A stretch of DNA of 11,356 nt, taken from contig JAJXTT010000027.1 in assembly GCA_021783525.1 (NCBI GenBank), positions 1 to 11,356 on the forward strand, read 5' to 3'. Below, piece after piece: positions 1 to 5,869 of the stretch. The translations under genes and the position numbers were made by a program. Below the pieces are notes generated by a model. That model was not told the origin of the DNA and did not search any database. It saw only the letters and a program-made list of their open reading frames with translations. The stretch comes from Pseudomonadota bacterium. GTDB lineage: Bacteria > Pseudomonadota > Gammaproteobacteria > Burkholderiales > Gallionellaceae. Numbering within the stretch: position 1 is the stretch's first letter; the number at the start of each line of letters is the position of its first letter.

Positions 1-59
1 AGGGTTCGAGTTTATGAGGAGGCGTGTCTGGTTGAGCAACGGAGGGAACCCTGAAGGGG

Positions 60-182
60 CGGGGCGCTGGGGTCGCTTTTTCTTTGGTTACTTTCTTTTG
101 GCGAAACAAAAGAAAGTGACTAGCTGTCGGGCTACCCCCGACGATGTTGATGTTGAGAATCCGCGTGGGCAGATGTGCCCAC
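60..182. repeat. Intergenic inverted-repeat element
   Basis: Three hairpins follow one another. The first has arms 87-100 and 107-120 (GTTACTTTCTTTTG against CAAAAGAAAGTGAC, one G/T mismatch, 6-nt loop). The second has arms 126-131 and 137-142 (GTCGGG/CCCGAC). The third has arms 165-170 and 177-182 (GTGGGC/GCCCAC). From memory, very similar stretches recur between genes in many beta- and gammaproteobacterial genomes, where they are often mis-annotated as small hypothetical proteins; I cannot confirm copies elsewhere from this window. There is no long T-run beside any of the stems, so a classical terminator is not supported. The element lies 42 to 165 bp beyond the pstB stop and could still limit read-through or stabilise the 3' end. 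The true outer borders are unknown and may reach the window edge. Confidence 0.55.
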
Positions 183-224
183 CCAACATGCTGAATAAGG
201 CCGTCTTTACTGGTCTTCAGTCAA

Positions 225-1016
225 TTAGCCGAAACGTCCGGTGATGTAATCCTCAGTCTCTTTCCTCTTCGGATTGGTAAACACCGTACTGGTATCCCCA
301 AACTCAATCAGATCGCCCAGATACATATAAGCCGTGAAGTCGGAGACGCGCGCCGCCTGCTGCATGTTGTGGGTGACGATGACGATGGTGAAGTCTTTTT
401 TCAGCTCGTCGATCAGTTTCTCGATGTGTGCGGTAGAGATCGGGTCAAGTGCCGATGTGGGCTCGTCCAGCAGCAACACTTGCGGTTTGACTGCAATGGC
501 GCGGGCGATGCACAGGCGCTGTTGCTGGCCGCCGGAGAGGCCGGTGCCGCTCTGGTTCAGCTTATCCTTGACTTCATTCCACAGTGCGGCTTTCTTCAAT
601 GCCCATTCTACGCGGTCATCCATTTCGTGGCTGCTGAGCTTCTCGTACAGTTTTACCCCGAAAGTGATGTTGTCGTAGATGGACATCGGGAAGGGGGTGG
701 GTTTCTGGAACACCATGCCGATCTTGGCGCGCAGGGTGTTGAGGTCCTGCTTCTTGTCCAGCAGGTTCTCTCCATCCAGCAGTATTTCTCCCGTGGCGCG
801 CTGCTTGGGATATAGCTCATACATGCGGTTGAAGGTGCGCAGCAGGGTCGATTTGCCGCAGCCGGAGGGGCCGATGAAGGCGGTGACCATCTTTTCCGGG
901 ATGACCAGATTGATGTCCTTCAGCGCGCGGTCCGCCCCGTAGTAGAAGTTCAGGTCGCGCACGATCACTTTGGGCGCGGAGATGATTTGCTCGGCTGTCA
1001 TTTCTTCGATCCTCAT
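225..1016 (-). CDS. pstB: Phosphate ABC transporter ATP-binding protein PstB
   Basis: This is the ATPase that powers phosphate import by the PstSCAB complex on the cytoplasmic side of the inner membrane. The 263-residue product has all ABC ATPase motifs: Walker A GPSGCGKST (49-57), Q-loop Q104, signature LSGGQQQR (160-167), Walker B VLLLDEP (180-186) with catalytic E185, D-loop SALD (188-191) and switch H216. The FQKPTPFPMSIYDN stretch around 103-116 is typical of PstB. The chosen ATG forms a 4-bp ATGA overlap with the pstA stop, which suggests translational coupling. A second ATG at 1001 (258 residues) has a GAGG 9 nt upstream and is a real alternative. An open frame continues upstream to 1325, but that part is antisense to pstA and is not PstB-like. 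The family is usually about 250-260 residues. No phoU follows within the window. Confidence 0.97.
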   Translation of the reverse strand: MRIEEMTAEQIISAPKVIVRDLNFYYGADRALKDINLVIPEKMVTAFIGPSGCGKSTLLRTFNRMYELYPKQRATGEILLDGENLLDKKQDLNTLRAKIGMVFQKPTPFPMSIYDNITFGVKLYEKLSSHEMDDRVEWALKKAALWNEVKDKLNQSGTGLSGGQQQRLCIARAIAVKPQVLLLDEPTSALDPISTAHIEKLIDELKKDFTIVIVTHNMQQAARVSDFTAYMYLGDLIEFGDTSTVFTNPKRKETEDYITGRFG

Positions 1017-1858
1017 TGGGTGTTCGCTTTCTGGCGGAACAGTACCCTTGCCAGTATGTTCAGGGTGAGTACGCTCAGGGTGATGATCAAGGCACCCGCC
1101 CAGGCGAGCTTTTGCCAATCCTCGTATGGACTCATCGCGAATTGGAAGATGACCACCGGCAGGTTGGACAAGGGCTTGTTCATGTCGCTTGACCAGAACT
1201 GGTTGTTGAGCGCGGTGAACAACAGCGGTGCCGTTTCGCCGCTGATGCGCGCGACGGCCAGCAGTATGCCGGTCAATATCCCGGCGCGAGCGGCACGCAG
1301 GGTGACGAAGCTGATCACTTTCCATTGTGGGGCGCCCAGCGCTGCCGCTGCTTCGCGCAGGCTGTTGGGTACGAGCCGCAGCATGTTCTCGGTGGTGCGG
1401 AGGACAACCGGAATCACCAGGATGGCGAGCGCGAATGCACCACCCCAGCCAGAGAAGTGCCCGACCTTGGCCACATAGACCGCATACACAAAGATACCGA
1501 TGACAATGGAGGGGGCGGACAGCAGGATGTCGTTGATGAAACGGGTGACAGGCGCAAGCCAGCCGCGGTGGCCAAATTCGGCAAGGTAGGTGCCTGCAAG
1601 AATGCCTATCGGGGTACCGATGAGGACCCCGACGGCCACCATGATCAAGCTGCCGAAAATGGCATTGATCAGTCCACCGTCACTGCCCGGCGGAGGTGTA
1701 CTTTGCGTGAATACATGCAGGCTGAGGCCAGGCAAACCATTGTCCAGCAGCGTCCACAATATCCAGCCCAGCCAGAATAGCCCGAACAACATGGTGAACA
1801 CCGAGATGCTCAGGCTGACCATGTTGACGAGGCGGCGACGGGTGTACAGGTACGACAT
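1013..1858 (-). CDS. pstA: Phosphate ABC transporter permease PstA
   Basis: PstA is one of the two inner-membrane permeases that form the phosphate channel with PstC. The 281-residue protein is strongly hydrophobic, with about six membrane segments (roughly 13-37, 66-92, 108-131, 137-155, 192-215 and 251-273). The cytoplasmic EAA loop that contacts PstB is visible at about 168-190 (REAAAALGAPQWKVISF), followed by the ARISGETAPLLFTA stretch characteristic of PstA. The ATG at 1858 lies 2 bp after the pstC stop. A GGAG at 1866-1869, inside the end of pstC, is 7 nt upstream. The stop overlaps the pstB start by 4 bp. Length is close to the family norm (about 280-300). Nothing unusual was seen. Confidence 0.96.
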   Translation of the reverse strand: MSYLYTRRRLVNMVSLSISVFTMLFGLFWLGWILWTLLDNGLPGLSLHVFTQSTPPPGSDGGLINAIFGSLIMVAVGVLIGTPIGILAGTYLAEFGHRGWLAPVTRFINDILLSAPSIVIGIFVYAVYVAKVGHFSGWGGAFALAILVIPVVLRTTENMLRLVPNSLREAAAALGAPQWKVISFVTLRAARAGILTGILLAVARISGETAPLLFTALNNQFWSSDMNKPLSNLPVVIFQFAMSPYEDWQKLAWAGALIITLSVLTLNILARVLFRQKANTQ

Positions 1859-1860
1859 GA

Positions 1861-2823
1861 TCAGGCTCCATGCCCTTCACGTTGTGCCATCTTGAGCAGC
1901 AGGAGGCGTGCGAGCGAAAGGACAATAAATGTGATGAAGAACAGGATCAGCCCGAGCTCGATGAGGGACGAGGTATACAACGTCCCCACGGCTTCGTTGA
2001 ATTCGTTGGCCAGGGCCGATGAGATGCTGTTGCCCGGCATGAACAAGGACTTGTTCAGCTGGTTGGCGTTGCCGATGACGAAAGTGACGGCCATCGTTTC
2101 GCCCAGCGCGCGCCCGAGGCCGAGCATGATGCCGCCAACCACGCCTATTCTGGTATAAGGCAGCACCACATTCCACATCACTTCCCAGGTCGTCGAGCCC
2201 AAGCCATAAGCGGACTCCTTGAGCATGGCGGGTACGACGTCGAACACGTCGCGCATCACCGAAGCGATGAAGGGAATGACCATGATCGCCAGGATGATGC
2301 CGGCAGTGAGCATACCGATGCCCATGGGCGGCCCCGAGAAAAAGGGCCCGATGAACGGCAATTTACCTATATGGTTGTTGATCCACGGTTCGACGTAGTC
2401 GCCGAACAGCGGGGCAAATACGAACAGTCCCCACATGCCGTAGATAATGCTGGGGATGCCCGCCAGCAATTCAACAGCGATTCCCAGCGGCCGGCGCAGC
2501 CAGTTCGGGGAGAGTTCGGTCAAAAAAATTGCGATACCAAAGCTGACGGGGATCGCGATCAGCAGCGCGATACCCGAGGTAACCAGAGTGCCAACGATGG
2601 GAACCAGGGCACCATATTCGTCCTTGACCGGGTCCCACACGGAACTGGTCAGAAATCCAAAGCCAAAGGCGTGAATGGCGGGCATGCTGCCCACGACCAG
2701 CGACGCGATGATCGCTGCGAGCAAGGCCAATACCGCGAATGCCGCGAAGCGTGTCAGATTGCGGAACAACATGTCTTGCACGACTTGTCGTTTAAGGCGC
2801 GCTTCTTGTAGGAACGTCGGCAT
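1861..2823 (-). CDS. pstC: Phosphate ABC transporter permease PstC
   Basis: PstC is the second permease of the phosphate importer in the inner membrane. The 320-residue product has a first membrane segment at about 25-46, then a periplasmic stretch with the WDPVKDEYGALVPIVGTL block (63-80) usual in PstC. Further helices follow, then the EAA loop near 202-225 (KESAYGLGSTTWEVMWNVVL), leading into GLGRALGETMAVTFVIGNA (235-253). It comes after pstS, separated from it by 74 bp that contain a hairpin. No clear Shine-Dalgarno precedes the ATG at 2823. An internal Met18 is possible, but it has no better ribosome site and would cut the conserved-looking basic N-terminal stretch, so I keep the longer form. 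Confidence 0.95.
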   Translation of the reverse strand: MPTFLQEARLKRQVVQDMLFRNLTRFAAFAVLALLAAIIASLVVGSMPAIHAFGFGFLTSSVWDPVKDEYGALVPIVGTLVTSGIALLIAIPVSFGIAIFLTELSPNWLRRPLGIAVELLAGIPSIIYGMWGLFVFAPLFGDYVEPWINNHIGKLPFIGPFFSGPPMGIGMLTAGIILAIMVIPFIASVMRDVFDVVPAMLKESAYGLGSTTWEVMWNVVLPYTRIGVVGGIMLGLGRALGETMAVTFVIGNANQLNKSLFMPGNSISSALANEFNEAVGTLYTSSLIELGLILFFITFIVLSLARLLLLKMAQREGHGA

Positions 2824-2844
2824 AATTCGATTTTCAGGAGTTTG

Positions 2845-2878
2845 AAAAATTGCGGGGGCGTTTAGGGCCCCCGCAATT
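2845..2878 (-). terminator. Intrinsic terminator/attenuator between pstS and pstC
   Basis: A perfect 12-bp inverted repeat (arms 2848-2859 and 2867-2878, AATTGCGGGGGC and its complement) encloses a 7-nt loop. Read on the minus strand, the stem ends in AATT and continues with TTT before C, giving a run of five T. It begins 19 bp after the pstS stop and ends before pstC. No T-run follows on the plus strand, so it is oriented to act on pst transcription. The short T-run suggests partial termination or 3'-end protection of pstS mRNA. This would yield more PstS than PstCAB, as expected for a binding-protein-dependent transporter; that effect is inference. Confidence 0.75.
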
Positions 2879-2897
2879 ATAACTTAGAACGTGTTGC

Positions 2898-3944
2898 TTA
2901 CTTCCACAGCGCGTTGCCTGAGGCATCCTTGATTTGCGCTTTCCATGCTGCGCGTACCAGATTCTGCACTTTCTCTGGCATAGGGACATAGTCTAAATCG
3001 GAGGCCATCTTGCTGCCGTTTTTGTACGCCCAATCGAAGAACTTCAACACTTCCCTGGCGTTTTCCGGCTTATCTTGAGTCTTGTACATCAGGATGAACG
3101 TAGCGCCAGTGATGGGCCAGCTCGCTTTGCCCGGTTGTTCGGTCAGGAGAAGGTACATACCTGGGGCCTTGTCCCATTCCGCGCCCGCTGCCGCTGCCTT
3201 GAAGGAATCGTCGTTTGGTTTGACGAACTGACCATCTTTGTTTTTCACCAAACCGTAAGACATCTTGTTCTGCAGCGCGTAAGCATACTCCACGTAGCCG
3301 ATCGATCCGTTCAATCGCTGCACATAGGAAGCCACGCCTTCATTGCCTTTGCCGCCAGTGCCTGTGGGCCACGCAACCGAAGTGCCCTCGCCAACTTGGC
3401 TCTTCCACTCCGGGCTAACCTTGGAAAGGTAGTTTACCCAGATGAAGGTGGTGCCGGAGCCGTCAGAACGATGTATTACGGTAATATCCTGATCCGGAAG
3501 ATTGACGCCCTTGTTCAAGGCGACAATCGCTGGATCGTTCCATTTTGTGATTTTGCCGAGGTAGATCTTGGCAAGCAATTCACCTGTAAACTTGAGCTCA
3601 CCTGGGCCAATGCCATTCAGATTGTATACCGGCACATCACCGCCCATCACTGCCGGGAATTGCATCAGGCCATTCTTTTCCAAATCTTCAGGCTTCAGCG
3701 GCATGTCCGATGCTCCGAAATCCACGGTTTTCGCTTGGATTTGCTTGATGCCGCCACCGGAGCCGATGGATTGATAATTCATGCCTGTACCGGTTTGGCT
3801 CTTATAGGCTTCCGCCCACTTGGCATAAATCGGATAGGGGAAAGTCGCGCCCGCGCCGGTGATGTCGCCGGCGTATGACGCGCCAGCCGACAGCAGTGCA
3901 GCGGACAGGCCGATGCTGCTTAGAAGACGATTCAGTTTGGTCAT
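2898..3944 (-). CDS. pstS: Periplasmic phosphate-binding protein PstS
   Basis: PstS captures inorganic phosphate in the periplasm and delivers it to PstCA. The 348-residue precursor has a signal peptide (about 1-25: basic MTKLNR start, hydrophobic core, SYA before the likely cut) ahead of mature GDITGAGATF. Blocks that form the phosphate pocket in this family are present: AGATFPYPIY (31-40), SIGSGGG (59-65), DFGASDMPL (75-83), HRSDGSGTTFIW (158-169) and GNEGVASYVQ (200-209). The start at 3944 places the signal peptide exactly at the N-terminus, with GGGAG about 10 nt upstream. An upstream ATG at 4007 would add 21 residues before the signal peptide and lies inside the predicted promoter, so it is rejected. 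The gene is first in the pst unit and is preceded by a Pho box. Length matches the E. coli protein (about 346). Confidence 0.97.
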   Translation of the reverse strand: MTKLNRLLSSIGLSAALLSAGASYAGDITGAGATFPYPIYAKWAEAYKSQTGTGMNYQSIGSGGGIKQIQAKTVDFGASDMPLKPEDLEKNGLMQFPAVMGGDVPVYNLNGIGPGELKFTGELLAKIYLGKITKWNDPAIVALNKGVNLPDQDITVIHRSDGSGTTFIWVNYLSKVSPEWKSQVGEGTSVAWPTGTGGKGNEGVASYVQRLNGSIGYVEYAYALQNKMSYGLVKNKDGQFVKPNDDSFKAAAAGAEWDKAPGMYLLLTEQPGKASWPITGATFILMYKTQDKPENAREVLKFFDWAYKNGSKMASDLDYVPMPEKVQNLVRAAWKAQIKDASGNALWK

Positions 3945-4005
3945 TTCAGTTTTTCTCCCGATATCTAGAGGATAGTTCGTTTGCTTGCCGTTTGTAGCGA
4001 GATGC

Positions 4006-4011
4006 ATCTTA
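4006..4011 (-). promoter_or_regulatory. Predicted -10 element of the pstS promoter
   Basis: On the minus strand the hexamer TAAGAT matches the TATAAT consensus at four of six positions and begins 10 bp after the Pho box. PhoB-activated promoters use the Pho box in place of a -35 element at this spacing. Transcription would begin near 3999 and leave a leader of about 55 nt before the pstS ATG. The start point is predicted, not observed. Confidence 0.6.
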
Positions 4012-4021
4012 GTGCGAGTTT

Positions 4022-4039
4022 GTTACACAATTATTACAC
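4022..4039 (-). promoter_or_regulatory. Pho box (PhoB binding site) upstream of pstS
   Basis: On the minus strand GTGTAATAATTGTGTAAC agrees with the E. coli Pho-box consensus (two 7-bp repeats, 4-bp spacer) at 13 of 18 positions by hand count. Two direct copies of ATTGTGTAA lie exactly 11 bp apart here (plus-strand 4023-4031 and 4034-4042). The site is about 80 bp upstream of the pstS ATG and at the right distance from a -10 hexamer. It should let phosphorylated PhoB switch on the pst genes when phosphate is scarce. The site also carries a longer dyad: TTGTTACA at 4020-4027 and its complement at 4042-4049. Confidence 0.75.
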
Positions 4040-4110
4040 AATGTAACAATTGGCGAAGAGGCGATACTGGCGGAGAATATGCCAGTTCCGGAGCCTGGCA
4101 AGCGCCCGGA

Positions 4111-4139
4111 TTGACCATTTTTGTTTTCGTCGGTACTAT
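4111..4139 (+). promoter_or_regulatory. Predicted sigma70 promoter of tpiA
   Basis: TTGACC (4111-4116) matches the -35 consensus at five of six positions. It is followed after exactly 17 bp by TACTAT (4134-4139), which matches the -10 consensus at four of six. Transcription would begin around 4146, giving a leader of about 28 nt before the tpiA ATG. This is the only convincing plus-strand promoter upstream of the tpiA–secG–tRNA–nuo run. It points away from pstS and shares the 229-bp divergent region with the Pho box. Confidence 0.65.
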
Positions 4140-4173
4140 CGCCGCCTTCGGTCAAAGGCGGAAATTGATCCAG

Positions 4174-4923
4174 ATGCGTCGTAAACTGGTTGTCGGAAAT
4201 TGGAAAATGCATGGATCTCTGGCTCAGAACGAGTCGTTGCTAGCTGCTATAAAGAGCGGAGCCGTGCAATTGTCACGTGTGGATATCGCGGTTTGTGCCC
4301 CTTTCCCCTACTTGGCGCAACTTAAGCAGGAATTGACAGCTTCGACGGTAAAATGGGGTGCGCAAAACGTACACCAGCTCGAAAAAGGCGCATTTACCGG
4401 CGAAGTATCCGCTGCCATGCTCGCGGAATTCGGATGTACTTATGTCATAGTCGGACATTCAGAGCGACGCAACATTTACGGCGAAACCAGCCGACTGGTT
4501 GCAGAGAAGTTCACGGCAGCACAAAGCGCAGGCCTGATCCCCATACTTTGCGTTGGCGAGACACTGGAGCAGCGCGAGGGTGGCGAGACTGAATCGGTGG
4601 TCGCTGAACAGTTGGATGCGGTAATTGCACTGGCTGGCGTGCATGCTTTGGGTAAAGCAGTTGTGGCATACGAGCCCGTGTGGGCGATCGGTACCGGCAA
4701 GACGGCATCGCAGGAACAGGCGCAGGCGGTGCATGCCTTCATTCGCCAGCGTGTGGCCGGACATGATGCCCATATCGCTGAAGGATTGGTTATACTGTAC
4801 GGCGGTAGCGTTAAGGCGGCAAATGCCCCTGCGTTATTTGCCATGAAGGATATCGATGGCGGATTGATCGGCGGGGCGGCCCTGATCGCAGAAGAGTTTT
4901 TGGGAATCTGCCGCGCGGGTTAG
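4174..4923 (+). CDS. tpiA: Triosephosphate isomerase
   Basis: This cytoplasmic enzyme interconverts dihydroxyacetone phosphate and glyceraldehyde 3-phosphate in glycolysis and gluconeogenesis. The 249-residue protein carries the full catalytic set: N9 and K11 in GNWKM, electrophile H95 in VGHSERR (93-99), general base E167 in AYEPVWAIGTG (165-175) with the phosphate-gripping loop 6 that follows, and the phosphate-binding GGS (210-212) and GG (233-234). Length is normal (about 250). The open frame extends upstream to 3985, but that part has no TIM similarity and covers the promoter. The ATG at 4174 gives the usual MRRKLVVGNWKM start. The Shine-Dalgarno is weak (AAGG about 15 nt upstream). The gene ends with TAG directly followed by a second TAG. 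secG follows 33 bp later. Confidence 0.97.
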   Translation: MRRKLVVGNWKMHGSLAQNESLLAAIKSGAVQLSRVDIAVCAPFPYLAQLKQELTASTVKWGAQNVHQLEKGAFTGEVSAAMLAEFGCTYVIVGHSERRNIYGETSRLVAEKFTAAQSAGLIPILCVGETLEQREGGETESVVAEQLDAVIALAGVHALGKAVVAYEPVWAIGTGKTASQEQAQAVHAFIRQRVAGHDAHIAEGLVILYGGSVKAANAPALFAMKDIDGGLIGGAALIAEEFLGICRAG

Positions 4924-4946
4924 TAGTTAAATGATTGATTTGTTTC

Positions 4947-4950
4947 GGAG
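4947..4950 (+). promoter_or_regulatory. Ribosome binding site deciding the secG GTG start
   Basis: GGAG at 4947-4950 is 6 nt from the GTG at 4957. A TTG at 4951, directly next to the GGAG, would extend the protein by two residues but leaves no spacing for the ribosome. The GTG start gives a product beginning MENLVWVV, as is usual in betaproteobacterial SecG. Confidence 0.75.
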
Positions 4951-4956
4951 TTGTTT

Positions 4957-5301
4957 GTGGAAAATCTAGTTTGGGTAGTGCATGTGATAACCGCGGTAGT
5001 GTTGATCGGTTTGGTATTGATCCAGCACGGCAAGGGGGCGGATATGGGGGCGGCTTTCGGCTCCGGTTCCGCAGGGAGCTTGTTCGGGTCCAGTGGTTCA
5101 GCTAATTTTCTGAGTCGTAGCACAGCGATCGCGGCGACGATATTCTTCATCACCAGTCTTTCGTTGACTTATATATATTCGCGTCCTTCCAAAGAGCAGA
5201 GCGTGCTGGATAAAGTAGACGTGCAAAAGCTCCAGCAGCAGGCCGTGCCCGCACCGGCAGCGGCTGATGCAGGCGATAAATCGCAGCAAATACCAAAATA
5301 A
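4957..5301 (+). CDS. secG: Preprotein translocase subunit SecG
   Basis: SecG is the small auxiliary subunit of the SecYEG channel in the inner membrane and stimulates SecA-driven export. The 114-residue product has two membrane helices (about 3-22 and 56-75). Between them lies the conserved cytoplasmic loop QHGKGADMGAAFGSG (23-37), followed by GSLFGSSGSANFLSR (40-54). A hydrophilic C-terminal tail rich in Q, A and P (about 80-114) is low-complexity and of no evident function. Similar tails are common in SecG of this group, and length is within the family range (about 110-130). Translation starts at GTG with a good GGAG. It lies 33 bp after tpiA and 19 bp before the tRNA gene, with no terminator seen on either side. 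Confidence 0.94.
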   Translation: MENLVWVVHVITAVVLIGLVLIQHGKGADMGAAFGSGSAGSLFGSSGSANFLSRSTAIAATIFFITSLSLTYIYSRPSKEQSVLDKVDVQKLQQQAVPAPAAADAGDKSQQIPK

Positions 5302-5320
5302 TCAAAATAATAAGAAACAT

Positions 5321-5407
5321 GCGGAGTTGGCGGAATTGGTAGACGCGCAGCCTTGAGGTGGCTGTGTCCGAAAGGACGTGAGGGTTCGAGTCCCTTGCCC
5401 CGCACCA
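5321..5407 (+). tRNA. tRNA-Leu (anticodon GAG)
   Basis: An 87-nt type II tRNA with encoded CCA (5405-5407). The anticodon stem CAGCC/GGCTG (5348-5352, 5360-5364) encloses loop TTGAGGT, with anticodon GAG at 5355-5357 reading CUU/CUC. The D-arm holds GCG/CGC with AATTGGTAGA. The long variable arm pairs GTCC (5366-5369) with GGAC (5374-5377) around GAAA, diagnostic of Leu/Ser/Tyr-type tRNAs. The T-loop is TTCGAGT (5385-5391). The acceptor pairs 5321-5327 with 5397-5403 but holds an A·C mispair (5325/5399) and a T·G wobble at the inner end (5327/5397). The discriminator A at 5404 is standard for tRNA-Leu. It lies between secG and nuoA on the same strand with no clear promoter of its own, so it may be cut out of a longer transcript. 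Confidence 0.96.
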
Positions 5408-5453
5408 AAACGAAGTACCGAGGCCGACAAGCCGAAGGTAAATAAAAAAAGAC

Positions 5454-5459
5454 TAGAAT
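5454..5459 (+). promoter_or_regulatory. Possible -10 element upstream of nuoA
   Basis: TAGAAT matches the -10 consensus at five of six positions and lies in the 105-bp gap between the tRNA and nuoA, just after an A/T-rich run (5439-5450). No acceptable -35 hexamer is found 16-18 bp upstream. If used, the leader would be about 50 nt. It may be fortuitous; read-through from tpiA–secG–tRNA is the alternative source of nuo transcripts. Confidence 0.25.
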
Positions 5460-5512
5460 AGCATTCTGTATCTGCGCTGCATCAGGAGCCAACTGAGGAG
5501 GGGACTCAAGAT

Positions 5513-5869
5513 ATGTTGGAAAATTATTTTCCGGTTCTGCTGTTCATAATCATTGCGCTATTGATAGGCGTATTGCCTTTGGCGTTGGGCGGGATGATCG
5601 GGCCCAACCGTCCTGACGATAAAAAGAACTCTCCCTACGAATGTGGTTTCGAAGCATTCGAAGACGCGCGAATGAAATTCGATGTGCGCTTTTACCTTGT
5701 AGCCATCCTCTTCATCCTGTTCGATCTTGAAATCGCCTTTCTTTTTCCATGGGCGATCGTGCTGAAAGAGATCGGAACGTTCGGTTTTGTTTCCATGATG
5801 ATTTTTTTGGCTATCCTCGTGGTCGGCTTTATTTATGAATGGATGAAAGGAGCCTTGGAATGGGAATAG
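5513..5869 (+). CDS. nuoA: NADH-quinone oxidoreductase subunit A
   Basis: NuoA is a small membrane subunit of complex I at the junction of the peripheral arm and the membrane arm, near the quinone entry site. The 118-residue product shows three helices (about 5-28, 60-82, 90-110). The conserved loop with PYECG (41-45, including the Cys44 that reports quinone-site conformation in homologues) comes before FDVRFYLVAILFILFDLE (56-73) and FPWA (78-81). The ATG at 5513 is preceded by a strong GAGGAGGGG (5495-5503), 9 nt away. Length is typical (about 119-147). Its last 10 bp overlap nuoB. It is the first gene of the nuo cluster. Confidence 0.97.
   Translation: MLENYFPVLLFIIIALLIGVLPLALGGMIGPNRPDDKKNSPYECGFEAFEDARMKFDVRFYLVAILFILFDLEIAFLFPWAIVLKEIGTFGFVSMMIFLAILVVGFIYEWMKGALEWE
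5845..5852 (+). promoter_or_regulatory. Ribosome binding site deciding the nuoB start
   Basis: Within the end of nuoA, the AAAGGAG motif ends about 7 nt before the ATG at 5860. The frame is open back to an ATG at 5839, but that start would have no such motif and would add seven residues absent from the usual MGIEGV N-terminus of betaproteobacterial NuoB. Confidence 0.7.

Noticed and set aside
1..10. AGGGTTCGAG at the very start of the window, identical to the T-arm of the tRNA at 5381-5390
   Set aside because: No acceptor, CCCT arm or CCA follows, so it is not a tRNA end or an attachment-site duplicate. A 10-base match to a T-arm can occur by chance.
14..244. 76-residue open frame on the plus strand with a FFFGYFLLAKQKKVT stretch
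   Set aside because: It is a translation of the hairpin repeat and runs into the antisense end of pstB. It has no good ribosome site, and its composition follows the inverted repeats, so I treat it as non-coding.
1017..1325. N-terminal extension of the pstB reading frame
   Set aside because: It lies entirely within pstA in another frame, and its residues do not resemble an ABC ATPase; PstB reaches normal length from 1016.
3075..3878. 267-residue plus-strand open frame
   Set aside because: It is antisense to pstS, which has a signal peptide and all phosphate-binding blocks.
4080..4100. 6-bp inverted repeat TGCCAG/CTGGCA with 9-nt loop upstream of the tpiA promoter
   Set aside because: Short, with no T-run and no match to an operator I know; could be chance.
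5273..5284. GCGAT-AA-ATCGC palindrome at the end of secG
   Set aside because: Inside the coding region, a 2-nt loop and no T-run, so not a terminator.
5169..5492. 107-residue minus-strand open frame containing GKGLEPSRPFGHSHLKAA
   Set aside because: This is the antisense translation of the tRNA-Leu gene, a known kind of annotation artefact.
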